From Nitrospirales bacterium (GTDB lineage Bacteria > Nitrospirota > Nitrospiria > Nitrospirales > UBA8639): 64,000 bases of DNA. How positions within the stretch are numbered: position 1 is the first letter of the stretch; each line of letters opens with the position of its first letter. Of this stretch, positions 25,559 through 35,220 are shown one piece after another. The position numbers and the translations under genes were made by a program. The DNA is taken from NCBI GenBank assembly GCA_029261355.1, contig JAJDBM010000070.1, positions 124,001 to 188,000 on the forward strand, given 5' to 3'. The notes below the pieces were generated by a model. The model made no database searches and had not been told where the DNA came from. It saw only the letters and a program-made list of their open reading frames with translations.

Positions 25559-26525
25559 AATTGTTGTTGTCCTGTGTCTGTGTTTCAGTTTGACTGGCTG
25601 CATTAATCAACCATCCTTGTTTCCTTCAGGTGGGCCGTTGCAGGAGTCAACAGTGTCTGGAGAAGGCCATCAGAAGATCGTGCTCATCGATATCTCAGGT
25701 ATGTTAACGTCTGCTAAACCATCAGGCTTTACCGATCAATTACTCGATCGTCCAAGTCTCCCAGCCAGGCTTAAAGAAGAGCTGGCTAAAGCTGGGGAAG
25801 ATGAGGAAGTGAAGGCGATTCTTCTTCGAATTAATAGTCCCGGAGGTACGGTGACAGCGTCAGATGTGTTGCATCATGAGATTCACCAATTTAAAAAAAC
25901 ACATAAGATTCCCATTGTGGCCTCAATTGTTGATCTCGGAACATCTGGTGGCTACTACGTTGCGGCAGCGGCTGACAAGATCTTTGCTCATCCTTCCACG
26001 GTAACAGGCAGTATTGGCGTGATCATGGTCACGCTCAATGCAGAGGGACTTCTCGAGAAAATTGGTGTTGTTCCAGGTGCCATTACGTCTGGACCTAATA
26101 AGTCCATGGGTGCGCCCTATCGTGCTATGACAGAAGAGGAGTTGGCCATTTTTCAGGGTGTGATTGATTCTATGTATGAGCAGTTCGTTTCGGTTGTGAA
26201 GGCAGGGCGTCCGTCCTTGACAGAAGAAGAGATTCGGCGTTTGGCTGATGGAAGAATTTACACGGCGGCCCAAGCCAAGGCTGTTGGATTAGTTGATGAG
26301 ATCGGATATCTCGAAGATGCCATTGATCAGGTCAAAATTATGGCTAACCTTGAGGACGCCTCAATCGTAACCTACCACCGTGCTGGTGGCTATAAACCGA
26401 ATATCTATTCCTCCATCAGGACGAATGGGACAGATGCTCCCAGGTTTTCGAGTTTGGATTCTCTTTCTCTTTTCACGGTCTTGAGTGGTGGCACCCCAAA
26501 GTTTATGTATATATGGATGCCCTAA
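25551..26525 (+). CDS. sppA: Signal peptide peptidase SppA-type serine protease, lipoprotein
   Basis: 324 residues. A lipoprotein signal peptide ends in LTGC (Cys17), so it is probably anchored to a membrane facing the periplasm. The S49 protease core has the nucleophile Ser132 in GTSGGYY and the general base Lys184 in GPNKSMG. Their spacing of 52 is the same as in single-domain SppA. The family degrades cleaved signal peptides and other membrane peptides. It overlaps carA by eight bases, an odd placement inside a biosynthetic operon. Confidence 0.92.
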   Translation: MLKIVVVLCLCFSLTGCINQPSLFPSGGPLQESTVSGEGHQKIVLIDISGMLTSAKPSGFTDQLLDRPSLPARLKEELAKAGEDEEVKAILLRINSPGGTVTASDVLHHEIHQFKKTHKIPIVASIVDLGTSGGYYVAAAADKIFAHPSTVTGSIGVIMVTLNAEGLLEKIGVVPGAITSGPNKSMGAPYRAMTEEELAIFQGVIDSMYEQFVSVVKAGRPSLTEEEIRRLADGRIYTAAQAKAVGLVDEIGYLEDAIDQVKIMANLEDASIVTYHRAGGYKPNIYSSIRTNGTDAPRFSSLDSLSLFTVLSGGTPKFMYIWMP

Positions 26526-26585
26526 GATAAGGTCTTTTTGTTGCCGATACCAATGAATTGCAATAACGAATTCATCAAATTTTCA

Positions 26586-27452
26586 ATGAATAGACAACGA
26601 CTACGCTATGTGAGTGCCCTAGTGGTCATCCTCATGTTGCTGGTTTTTGGTGGGTGCACAAAAGCTCCAGGTACTGCGAGGGATCAATTCATTTATATCT
26701 CAGAAGAAAAAGAAATTGCGCTAGGTGTCTCAGCTTTTCGGCAGGTCTTGGCTAGTGCTCCCTTGAGTACCAATCCAGAAGTGACATTAATGGTGAATCG
26801 GGTGGGGCGTCGAATAGCTGAGGCTGCGAAGAAGCCTTCCTACCATTGGGAGTTTGCTGTTATTCAAGATGATGATCAAATTAATGCGTTTGCCTTACCT
26901 GGTGGAAAAGTCGCAATCTTTACTGGAATTTTAAAGTTCACCAAAACCGAAGCTGGGCTGGCCACGGTCATGGCGCATGAAGTTGCCCATGCGCTTCAGC
27001 GGCATGGGGCTGAGCGATACAGTAGTAGTATTCTTGAGCAAATCGCACAAATTGGTGCCATTGCGGGTGCTGCAGCTGGGGGCATCAACCCAGGAGTCGC
27101 CATTGGTGCGATGAGCGCCTATGGCGTTGGAGTCGCGTTACCGAATTCACGAAAACAAGAATCGGAGGCTGACTTTATTGGACTGCAGCTGATGGCCAAG
27201 GCTGGGTATGATCCACATGAGGCTGTGCCTTTTTGGGAAAGAATGAGTGGATGTCCAAGGAAAATGATCGGACGATTTTGTTTTCGATCAAATGCCTCGG
27301 TTCCTGAATTTCTTTCAACGCATCCGTCAGATGTGACACGAATTAACCAAATTGAAGCCTGGCTTCCTAAGGCCCTTCAATATTACAGCCCCAGTTTAAT
27401 CCCAAAAGATTCTTCTGCCGACAAAGATTCTCCGGTCGTGGATTCTCTCTGA
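26586..27452 (+). CDS. M48-type zinc metalloprotease, lipoprotein
   Basis: The ATG at 26586 puts a lipoprotein signal directly at the N-terminus (MLLVFGGC lipobox), giving 288 residues; TTG 26538 and ATG 26553 upstream would add an unlikely extension. The catalytic motif is [10 protein letters not shown] (HExxH) with the third ligand Glu in ESEAD, typical of the Oma1/BepA/LoiP group. Such proteins cut or refold outer-membrane and periplasmic proteins. It lies between sppA and carB, so two envelope proteases are co-transcribed with the pyr genes. Confidence 0.9.
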   Translation: MNRQRLRYVSALVVILMLLVFGGCTKAPGTARDQFIYISEEKEIALGVSAFRQVLASAPLSTNPEVTLMVNRVGRRIAEAAKKPSYHWEFAVIQDDDQINAFALPGGKVAIFTGILKFTKTEAGLATVMAHEVAHALQRHGAERYSSSILEQIAQIGAIAGAAAGGINPGVAIGAMSAYGVGVALPNSRKQESEADFIGLQLMAKAGYDPHEAVPFWERMSGCPRKMIGRFCFRSNASVPEFLSTHPSDVTRINQIEAWLPKALQYYSPSLIPKDSSADKDSPVVDSL

Positions 27453-27462
27453 AGTACTATAC

Positions 27463-30400
27463 ATGCCAAAACGAACTGACATTCATCGCATTCTTCTTAT
27501 TGGGTCAGGCCCTATTGTTATCGGTCAAGGTTGCGAGTTTGATTACTCGGGCACGCAAGCCTGCAGGGCCTTGAAAGAAGAAGGCTATGAAGTGATTCTG
27601 ATCAACAGTAATCCTGCTACGATCATGACTGACCCCGAGCTCGCGGATCGCACCTACATCGAACCCATCACGTGTGAGGTTGTGGAACGGATTTTAGATC
27701 GTGATCGTCCTGATGCCTTACTCCCGACAATGGGAGGACAGACAGCCTTGAACCTAACGGTTCAATTATCACAGCAGGGTATTTTAGAGAAATATGGCGT
27801 GCAAACCATTGGTGCTTCCTATGATGCCATTCAAAAAGCCGAAGACCGAGAACAATTCAAAGAGGCGATGCAACGCATTGGGATTCATGTTCCACTAAGT
27901 GGATCCATTCGTTCGCGTGAAGAAGCCGTGCAGTTACTTGATACAATTGGTTTTCCGGCCATCGTACGCCCCTCTTTTACGCTGGGTGGGGCAGGTGGAA
28001 ATATTGCGTACAATCGTGAGGAATATGAAGAGTTTGTTGAGTGGGCGCTAGTAACGAGTCCTGTTGGTCAAGTACTGATTGAACAGTCCCTGATCGGATG
28101 GAAGGAATATGAATTAGAGGTCATGCGTGACCTGAATGATAATGTTGTGATTGTCTGTCCGATCGAAAACTTCGATGCTATGGGTATTCATACAGGTGAT
28201 AGCATTACCGTTGCACCATGTATGACGCTCACAGATAAAGAATACCAACGCATGAGAAATGCAGCAGTACGAATTATTCGAGAAATTGGTGTGGATACGG
28301 GTGGATCAAATATTCAATTTGCTGTGAATCCAAAAAATGGAGATCAAATTGTCATAGAAATGAATCCACGAGTGTCTAGAAGTTCTGCGCTTGCGTCGAA
28401 GGCTACAGGTTTTCCCATTGCGAAAATCGCTGCCAAGCTGGCGGTTGGTTATACCCTTGATGAAATTACCAACGATATTACCAAGGTGACCAAAGCCTCA
28501 TTTGAACCGACAATTGACTATGTGGTGGTGAAGATTCCTCGTTTTACATTTGAAAAGTTTGAAGGAAGCGACCCGACCCTCACGACGCATATGAAGTCAG
28601 TCGGGGAAGTCATGGCTCTCGGGGCGACATTTAAAGAAGCGTTGCAAAAGGCTATTCGGTCTTTAGAGACGGATCGATTTGGTCTGTGTTCGTTGTATGG
28701 CTTGGATGGATTGTATCAACGTGATGAAACGGATCAGGAGGTGATGCAAGAAATCCGTGAGGTCTTACAAGTTCCAACGGCTGATCGAATGTGGCAGGTT
28801 GCCGATGGGTTTCGAGTTGGTCTTTCTTGTGATGAAATTCACGCAATTACACATATTGATCCATGGTTTTTAGCAGAAATACGGCAACTCATTGCCTTTG
28901 AGCATCAACTTTCAGTTTCGCGCGATGCCATGACCTCCGAACGATATCAACAGGCGAAGCAACTAGGTTTTTCTGATGAGCGCTTGGCTCAACTGTTGAA
29001 GGTTTCTCCCGAGACCATTCAATCGTTTGTGAGCCATTCCGGTTCTACATCGCTCACCTATAAACGAGTTGATACTTGTGCCGCGGAGTTTGAGGCACAT
29101 ACGCCCTATCTCTATTCAAGTTATGGGAAGTCATGTGAAGCCCGTGCCACTGAGCAAAAGAAAGTCATCATTTTAGGCGGAGGGCCCAATCGAATTGGTC
29201 AGGGAATTGAGTTTGATTATTGCTGCGTACATGCGGCTATGGCTCTGCAAGAGGAGGGCGTTGAAACGATTATGGTGAATTGTAACCCTGAAACTGTTAG
29301 TACGGATTACGATATTTCCGATCGTCTCTATTTCGAACCCTTAACTTTTGAAGATGTCACACATATCCTTAATATTGAGAAGCCTTTTGGGATTATTGTG
29401 CAATTCGGTGGGCAAACACCATTGAAGCTTTCCTGGTCATTAGCCAAGATTGATGCACCTATTTTGGGGACCAGCCCGGACGCGATTGATCGTGCTGAAG
29501 ATCGAAAACGATTTAATGCCTTGATTAAGGAGTTGGGATTACGTCAGCCAGAAAGCGGAATGGCCCATAGTCCTGAAGAAGCCCATCATATTGCCGAATC
29601 AGTTCAGTATCCTGTCATGGCCCGTCCTTCTTATGTTTTGGGGGGGCGTGCGATGCAAATTCTCTATGATGAAGATTCTCTCGCACGTTATTTACATACT
29701 CATGCTCTCGCGCTTGTGAAGCATCCATTGCTGATTGATCATTATTTAGATGGGGCGATCGAAGTCGATGTTGATGCGATTTCTGATGGTCGGCATGTGG
29801 TGGTGGCAGGCATCATGGAGCATGTTGAAGTGGCTGGGATTCATTCTGGTGACTCGGCCTGTTCATTGCCGCCATACTCCCTAAAGTCTTCGATTATTGA
29901 CATCATTACGAGTCAGACTATTGCCCTTGCCAAAGCCCTGAATGTGATTGGTCTGATGAATATTCAATTTGCGGTACAGGGTAATGATGTGTTTGTGTTA
30001 GAAGTGAATCCACGTGCCTCTCGAACAGTTCCTTTCGTGAGTAAAACGATTGGCGTTCCGTTGGCCAAATTAGCTACCAAGGTGATGCTTGGAAAAACCC
30101 TAGAAGAATTAGGATTTTTAAAGGCCCCAACCCTTTCACATATGTCTGTCAAGGAAGCCGTCTTTCCATTTATCAAGCTTGGTGCCCTGGATATTTTACT
30201 TGGTCCTGAGATGCGTTCGACGGGTGAGGTGATGGGAATTGATGGAGATTTTGGCTGGGCCTTTGCTAAAGCTCAGACTGCGGCCGGAAACGCTCTTCCT
30301 AAGTCTGGGATCGTTTTATTAAGTGTGAAGGATCAAGATAAGCTTGCCACGGTTGATATTGCAAAACGGCTCTGCCACCTAGGCTTTACGTTGCATGCGA

Positions 30401-30714
30401 CCCGTGGGACTGCGAGCTTTCTCCTTCAGCATGACATTGAAGTTGAGCCGGTGAATAAGATAAAAGAAGGACGGCCCCATATTGTTGATGTGATTAAAAA
30501 TGGTCACATTTGCCTAGTTGTCAATACTGTAGGTAGTGCGTCTTCTCAAGATGACTCGACACCTATTCGGAGAGAGGCTCTGTATCAGGGGATTCCATAT
30601 TTTACGACTATTCCAGCAGCGAAAGCCGCAGTATTAGGAATTGAAGCGATGCGAAAGGGTAAGCTGAGAGTTCGCCCACTTCAAGAGTATCAAGCTGCAT
30701 TAAAGGGTAACTAA
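27463..30714 (+). CDS. carB: Carbamoyl-phosphate synthase, large subunit
   Basis: 1083 residues, full length. Two homologous ATP-grasp halves are visible: the first begins [20 protein letters not shown] and the second, near residue 565, [22 protein letters not shown]-terminal MGS-type allosteric domain ([14 protein letters not shown]) binds regulators. It phosphorylates bicarbonate and carbamate using ammonia tunnelled from CarA. The gene is separated from carA by the two protease genes, which is unusual. greA follows three bases after its stop. Confidence 0.98.
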   Translation: MPKRTDIHRILLIGSGPIVIGQGCEFDYSGTQACRALKEEGYEVILINSNPATIMTDPELADRTYIEPITCEVVERILDRDRPDALLPTMGGQTALNLTVQLSQQGILEKYGVQTIGASYDAIQKAEDREQFKEAMQRIGIHVPLSGSIRSREEAVQLLDTIGFPAIVRPSFTLGGAGGNIAYNREEYEEFVEWALVTSPVGQVLIEQSLIGWKEYELEVMRDLNDNVVIVCPIENFDAMGIHTGDSITVAPCMTLTDKEYQRMRNAAVRIIREIGVDTGGSNIQFAVNPKNGDQIVIEMNPRVSRSSALASKATGFPIAKIAAKLAVGYTLDEITNDITKVTKASFEPTIDYVVVKIPRFTFEKFEGSDPTLTTHMKSVGEVMALGATFKEALQKAIRSLETDRFGLCSLYGLDGLYQRDETDQEVMQEIREVLQVPTADRMWQVADGFRVGLSCDEIHAITHIDPWFLAEIRQLIAFEHQLSVSRDAMTSERYQQAKQLGFSDERLAQLLKVSPETIQSFVSHSGSTSLTYKRVDTCAAEFEAHTPYLYSSYGKSCEARATEQKKVIILGGGPNRIGQGIEFDYCCVHAAMALQEEGVETIMVNCNPETVSTDYDISDRLYFEPLTFEDVTHILNIEKPFGIIVQFGGQTPLKLSWSLAKIDAPILGTSPDAIDRAEDRKRFNALIKELGLRQPESGMAHSPEEAHHIAESVQYPVMARPSYVLGGRAMQILYDEDSLARYLHTHALALVKHPLLIDHYLDGAIEVDVDAISDGRHVVVAGIMEHVEVAGIHSGDSACSLPPYSLKSSIIDIITSQTIALAKALNVIGLMNIQFAVQGNDVFVLEVNPRASRTVPFVSKTIGVPLAKLATKVMLGKTLEELGFLKAPTLSHMSVKEAVFPFIKLGALDILLGPEMRSTGEVMGIDGDFGWAFAKAQTAAGNALPKSGIVLLSVKDQDKLATVDIAKRLCHLGFTLHATRGTASFLLQHDIEVEPVNKIKEGRPHIVDVIKNGHICLVVNTVGSASSQDDSTPIRREALYQGIPYFTTIPAAKAAVLGIEAMRKGKLRVRPLQEYQAALKGN

Positions 30715-30717
30715 CTG

Positions 30718-31194
30718 ATGAAAATTCCTATGACCCCCAAAGGCTATGAAGCTTTAAAAAATGAATTAAATAGGATTCGTAAAGAAGACCGTCCAAGGAA
30801 CATTCAAGCTATTTCGGAAGCCCGTGAGCATGGCGATCTTCGGGAGAACGCTGAATATAAAGCGGCCAAAGAGGAACAACAATTTATTGTCACACGAATA
30901 GCCGAAATTGAGTACAAGCTCAGTGAAGCAGAGGTTATCCAAATGACACCCGGCCCAAGTGATACGATCGTGTTTGGTGCCACTGTTCAAATGTTGGATG
31001 TGGAGTCGGGTGAAGCGAAGCAGTATAGGCTCGTGGGATTAGAAGAGGCGGACATTAAAACCGGCAGTATTTCTGTGCAATCGCCAATTGGACGCGGATT
31101 GATTGGGCATAAAGTCGGAGATCTTGTGGAAATTCAACGTCCTGCAGGAACGGTTGAATACGAAATTCAAAAAATTTGGTTTGAGGAGATATAG
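30718..31194 (+). CDS. greA: Transcription elongation factor GreA
   Basis: 158 residues. The N-terminal coiled coil contains the family signatures AISEAREHGDLRENAEYKAAKEEQ, whose acidic tip (Asp, Glu) inserts into RNA polymerase and rescues backtracked complexes. The C-terminal FKBP-like domain ends with SPIGRGLIGHKVGD. Start three bases after carB. Placement of greA behind carB is also seen in many Proteobacteria. Confidence 0.97.
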   Translation: MKIPMTPKGYEALKNELNRIRKEDRPRNIQAISEAREHGDLRENAEYKAAKEEQQFIVTRIAEIEYKLSEAEVIQMTPGPSDTIVFGATVQMLDVESGEAKQYRLVGLEEADIKTGSISVQSPIGRGLIGHKVGDLVEIQRPAGTVEYEIQKIWFEEI

Positions 31195-31195
31195 T

Positions 31196-31996
31196 ATGCC
31201 TTCAGCAATATCACTTGTCACCCTACTCACGGATTTTGGTAGTCGAGATTATTTTGTGCCAAGCATGAAAGGAGTGATGTTAGGGATAAATTCGCAAGCA
31301 CGAATTCTTGATCTTACTCATGACATTGCGGCGCAGAATATTGAGCAAGCCGCGTTTTATTTGAAGTCCTGCTACCAATATTTCCCTGATGGAACGATTC
31401 ACGTTGTAGTTGTTGATCCTGGAGTTGGCAGTGATCGCCGGGCGATTTTAGTGTCAACCTCTAAGCATTTCTTTCTGGCTCCTGATAATGGTGTCTTAAG
31501 TTATATTATTGAAGAAGAACTGTCTGTCGAAGTTCGAGCAATTGAAAATAAACAGTATAGGTTAGATTCAGAAGGGGCGACGTTTGATGGGCGAGATCTG
31601 TTTGCTCCAGCCGCCGCATGGTTAACGAAAGGACAGACTCCTGGCTCCTATGGACCGCTCATTCAGAATTATGTCACGTTGCCTAAGGCAGAGCCTAAAA
31701 TGGAACAGGGGAAGTTAGTCGGTAAGATTGTATATACTGACCACTTTGGCAACTTGATATCAAATATTACCCCTGCTGATCTAAATACGTATCGATCTGT
31801 TTCCAAGCAGGAGGTGCAGGCCATTCAGTTGGGTGATATCACCATTCAAGGTCTCAAGACACATTATGCAGAAGGTGCATTGGGTTTACCTGAGGCGCTG
31901 ATTAATAGTAATGGTCAGTTAGAAGTTTTCATCAAACAAGGTCATGCTGCCGATCGTTGCCAGGTTAAGATCGGAGAACGAATTGAGGTTGGATAG
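31196..31996 (+). CDS. SAM hydroxide adenosyltransferase (SAM hydrolase, DUF62 family)
   Basis: The ATG at 31196, one base after the greA stop and just after GAGGAGATATAGT, gives 266 residues; the longer frame from 31103 lies within greA. The N-terminal signature TLLTDFGSRDYFVPSMKG and DLTHDIAAQN, then VVVDPGVGSDRRA, identify the family that splits SAM into adenosine and methionine. The C-terminal beta-barrel has TDHFGNLISNI. It is the last gene of the operon. Confidence 0.93.
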   Translation: MPSAISLVTLLTDFGSRDYFVPSMKGVMLGINSQARILDLTHDIAAQNIEQAAFYLKSCYQYFPDGTIHVVVVDPGVGSDRRAILVSTSKHFFLAPDNGVLSYIIEEELSVEVRAIENKQYRLDSEGATFDGRDLFAPAAAWLTKGQTPGSYGPLIQNYVTLPKAEPKMEQGKLVGKIVYTDHFGNLISNITPADLNTYRSVSKQEVQAIQLGDITIQGLKTHYAEGALGLPEALINSNGQLEVFIKQGHAADRCQVKIGERIEVG

Positions 31997-32156
31997 TCAC
32001 GAGATCGGGGCCTTTGCTCTTATCATTGCATTCTCAACACTTCCTCGCATACCCTTCTTTTATATTCGAATTCCCATTCATCCGCGCACAACATAGCCCG
32101 GCCTAGCGTCACTCTTGTCTTGAAACAGGTAGATGTGGGGGGCAACCTAAGGAATA

Positions 32157-33920
32157 ATGAGCCAACTTATGACAAAACGCAAAGTAACTGAACCCACCAC
32201 GACGCCGACTATGAAGGGCTTTTCCCCAGGTTTCGCCTCTCTCGGGCTTGAAGCGGCCTTACTGACGACTCTTGAGACCTTGGGATATGAAGAACCTACA
32301 CCGATTCAACAAGAATCTATCCCCCCCTTGTTGGAAGGTAAGGATCTTCTGGGTCGTGCTGCGACAGGGACTGGGAAGACAGCGGCGTTTACATTACCTC
32401 TGCTCCAGCGTCTGGCTCATTCAGAACGGCAAGACCATCCTTTTGCACTCATACTGGTACCCACACGCGAATTAGCTATCCAGGTATCCGAAGCGGTTCA
32501 GCGCTATGGAAAGCAGCAAAAAGTTTCGACATTGGCAGTTTACGGGGGGCAGGCCATTCGCCCGCAACTGGTGGCTCTCAAACGTGGTGTCAATATTGTC
32601 ATCGCGACGCCGGGGCGCGCTTTAGATCATATTCGACGTAAAACCCTTCAACTCAAAGATTTGAAAATCGTGGTGTTGGACGAGGCAGATGAAATGCTCA
32701 ACATGGGGTTCGTTGAAGATTTAGATGCGATTCTGAAAGAGACTCCCAAGACTCGACAAACCGCTCTATTTTCGGCAACGATGCCTACCCGAATCGCATC
32801 GATTGCTCGTCGGCATTTACAGAATCCTGTTGAGATTCAAATTGTTAAGGAAGAAGTGAAAGAGGGGACCTCCCCACGTGTGAAGCAAGTTGGGTATCTT
32901 GTCGCTAGGGCCCATAAAGTGGCCGCGCTTGTTCGTATTTTGGATATGGCTCAGCCAAAGTCAACATTAATTTTTTGTCGTACTCGAATTGAGGTTGATG
33001 AGTTGATCTCTACGCTTAACAGTCGTGGGTACAGAGGAGAGGGACTTCATGGTGGGATGAATCAAGCCCAACGTGACCGAGTCATGCAGTCATTCCGATC
33101 AGGACAAGCTGAGCTTTTGGTTGCGACGGACGTAGCCGCACGTGGACTAGATATCTCTCACGTTTCCCATGTCATGAATTACGATGTGCCTTCTTCTTCT
33201 GAAGCCTATGTTCATCGGATTGGACGGACTGGTCGTGCTGGCCGAGGAGGGGAGGCGATCACATTTGTCGAACCTCGTGAACGCTGGTTACTCCAAAATA
33301 TTGAACGCCGCACGAAATCAACCATTGAAATGGCGAAACTTCCGACCGTGGCTGACCTCCAAGAGAGTCGTCTGGAACGGATGGAAGCGTCAATTAGAGA
33401 AACACTGAAGGCCGATAACTTAGATCGGTTTACAAAGATGGTCACGACCCTTTCAGCCAAGTTTGACCTCGCTGATGTCGCTGCGGCAGCGATTCAATTG
33501 GCCTATGGTGTGAAAGATGGAGAACGCAAGGAAGAAGAAATTCCTTCTGCATCAGATCGTCAGCCTGATGCGTCATCGCGATCTCGTCGTCCAAGACAAG
33601 AAAATTCAGAACGTTCGTATGGGGCCAGGACTCGAGGAAATGAAGCCAGACCTGGCCCCAAACGTGGCCGTTCAGGGCCAACTCCGAATATGGTGACCCT
33701 GGAATTCAGTGCTGGTCGTGCTGTGGGTATTCGTCCGGGAGACTTGGTTGGTGCCATTGCCAATGAAGCAAAACTCAATTCTAATGTCCTAGGTCCTATT
33801 AAAATATCGGATCAGTCTTCACAGGTTCATGTGCCAGAAGAGTTGGCCAAAGGGATTATCAAGGCGTTCAGCCGTACCAGGTTAAAAGGGCACAAAGTCA
33901 CCGTTCGCCTCCACCGCTAA
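32157..33920 (+). CDS. DEAD-box RNA helicase with C-terminal DbpA-type RNA-binding domain
   Basis: 587 residues. The motor has all motifs: Q motif with PTPIQQESIP, ATGTGKT, PTRELA, TPGR, DEAD, SAT, and HRIGRTGRAG. A long basic, low-complexity linker (about 445-510) follows, then a C-terminal domain ending AFSRTRLKGHKVTVRLHR, the DbpA/CsdA-type RNA-binding fold. Such helicases assist ribosome assembly and mRNA turnover, often in the cold (CsdA/DeaD-like). Start by AAGGA, six bases away. It is monocistronic. Confidence 0.94.
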   Translation: MSQLMTKRKVTEPTTTPTMKGFSPGFASLGLEAALLTTLETLGYEEPTPIQQESIPPLLEGKDLLGRAATGTGKTAAFTLPLLQRLAHSERQDHPFALILVPTRELAIQVSEAVQRYGKQQKVSTLAVYGGQAIRPQLVALKRGVNIVIATPGRALDHIRRKTLQLKDLKIVVLDEADEMLNMGFVEDLDAILKETPKTRQTALFSATMPTRIASIARRHLQNPVEIQIVKEEVKEGTSPRVKQVGYLVARAHKVAALVRILDMAQPKSTLIFCRTRIEVDELISTLNSRGYRGEGLHGGMNQAQRDRVMQSFRSGQAELLVATDVAARGLDISHVSHVMNYDVPSSSEAYVHRIGRTGRAGRGGEAITFVEPRERWLLQNIERRTKSTIEMAKLPTVADLQESRLERMEASIRETLKADNLDRFTKMVTTLSAKFDLADVAAAAIQLAYGVKDGERKEEEIPSASDRQPDASSRSRRPRQENSERSYGARTRGNEARPGPKRGRSGPTPNMVTLEFSAGRAVGIRPGDLVGAIANEAKLNSNVLGPIKISDQSSQVHVPEELAKGIIKAFSRTRLKGHKVTVRLHR

Positions 33921-34430
33921 TATTCTCACCCTAAAGTTGTAATGGCCGAGTCGTCGTTTTTCCTCGGATAGTATGCGTGTGCCTTCAAATTTCTTCAACA
34001 TTGTACAAAGAATATGTCAATAGTCGCCTTTTCGTTATAGTTATTGAATCGGAGAACCTCCTATCCTCCGCTGAAAGCATGTGCTACCCATCGTGGATTT
34101 TCTCACCCTCCTTTTTATCTGGTTATGCAGAAATAATATCAAAGGTCTTTTTCCGGTTACTTGCTGTTCGCATCCAAGAGTGGTCAATGCTTCAAAATAT
34201 ATGGATTGTCGATACTTGATGCACACAACAAAATACAATAGACATCAATGTGAGTGAACGAATATTCTTGTTATACCGACTGTCAGCAACAACACACTTT
34301 CTTGCTTAGGCATTACTAGTAATGACATTTGAGTTTTCAAGTTATTTGAAAAGTGGTCGAAGGATATGGGACTGGTATGATAGTGCTTGGGGACTTCTAG
34401 TCTTTCCCTATATTTTCGAAAGAGAATCGT
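33921..34430. other. Intergenic region, no gene recognised
   Basis: About 510 AT-rich bases. A plus-strand frame at 33977-34219 has no ribosome-binding site or family look. The last 100 bases presumably hold the promoter of the FlgC-like gene, whose Shine-Dalgarno sequence is the weak AAAGAGAA. Confidence 0.4.
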
Positions 34431-34784
34431 ATGTTTGCTGGGATTTCACATTCACTTTCAGGTTTAGCCGCCGCGCAAGCAAAGATCAATTCTGCAGCTC
34501 ATAATATTGCGAACGCTCACACTTCAGGCTTTGAAAATACGCGAACGAGAGTTGACGCGGCAGGTTCTGGCGGAGCTCAGGTCACACTCGATCAGTCGCA
34601 AAACTCTCTGGTCAGTCGCGTTCAAGGGGCGAGTGGAGATTCGTTCGAATTTGAATCCTCTCAGGTGAATCTGGAAGAGGAAGTTGTGAACCTCTTAATT
34701 GCGAAACGATCTTTTGAAGTGAACGTCAAGGCCATCGAAATTCAGGATCAGGCACTAGGAACTCTTCTGGATATCATTGAATAG
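34431..34784 (+). CDS. Short FlgC-like flagellar rod/hook-type protein, orphan
   Basis: 117 residues, against about 135-150 for FlgC. The N-terminus (SLSGLAAAQAKINSAAHNIAN, then TSGF) is the flagellar basal-body rod signature. The C-terminus (VNLEEEVVNLLIAKRSFEVN) matches the conserved terminal helix of FlgC/FlgE-type proteins. Both helices are present while the middle beta region is shortened. No other flagellar gene is near it. It may be a small rod/hook paralogue with its own role or a relict; family call by both ends is good, function is not. Confidence 0.8.
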   Translation: MFAGISHSLSGLAAAQAKINSAAHNIANAHTSGFENTRTRVDAAGSGGAQVTLDQSQNSLVSRVQGASGDSFEFESSQVNLEEEVVNLLIAKRSFEVNVKAIEIQDQALGTLLDIIE

Positions 34785-35220
34785 TACCTATGTGCTTTTA
34801 GTAAGGATCACGAACTCCTCTGTACTTTATGATTATTTTCTTTTTTTATCGACTGATGAAATCTGTCTATTTGATCATCATGAAACCTCTGTAAGCCTCT
34901 GTACGATCGCCCTTCTTCTTCTCCCGCAGCTTTCTAGCAATCTTTCCAAGTTTTGTATTCGGTTTTTTACATCTAAGTCATGGTGTTTACCTATTTTTGG
35001 TATATATACTTACTTTTACTCTAATTGAGTTTTGTAGAGGGTTTATCAATAGAGGCTTTGAACGTAATGAAAGAATTAGTGTAGAATCTAGAGTTCTCGT
35101 AGAGATATCACATTAATGATTATGCTCAAGGGACGATCAGTAAGCATCCCGACGTACCAGCTTTGTCTTTGGAAGAACTTTGTTCCACTCACTATTTCGT
35201 TCTAGGGGAGACTACCATTT
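34785..35220. other. Intergenic region upstream of the HtrA gene
   Basis: About 435 bases rich in pyrimidine runs. An open plus-strand frame at 34777-35028 is Leu/Ser/Phe-rich with no support. The HtrA promoter should lie here. A GGGGAG ribosome-binding site is 10-12 bases before its ATG. Confidence 0.4.

Noticed and set aside
33977-34219. Plus-strand 80-residue frame
   Set aside because: Ser/Leu/Phe-rich without a ribosome-binding site, membrane pattern or family motif.
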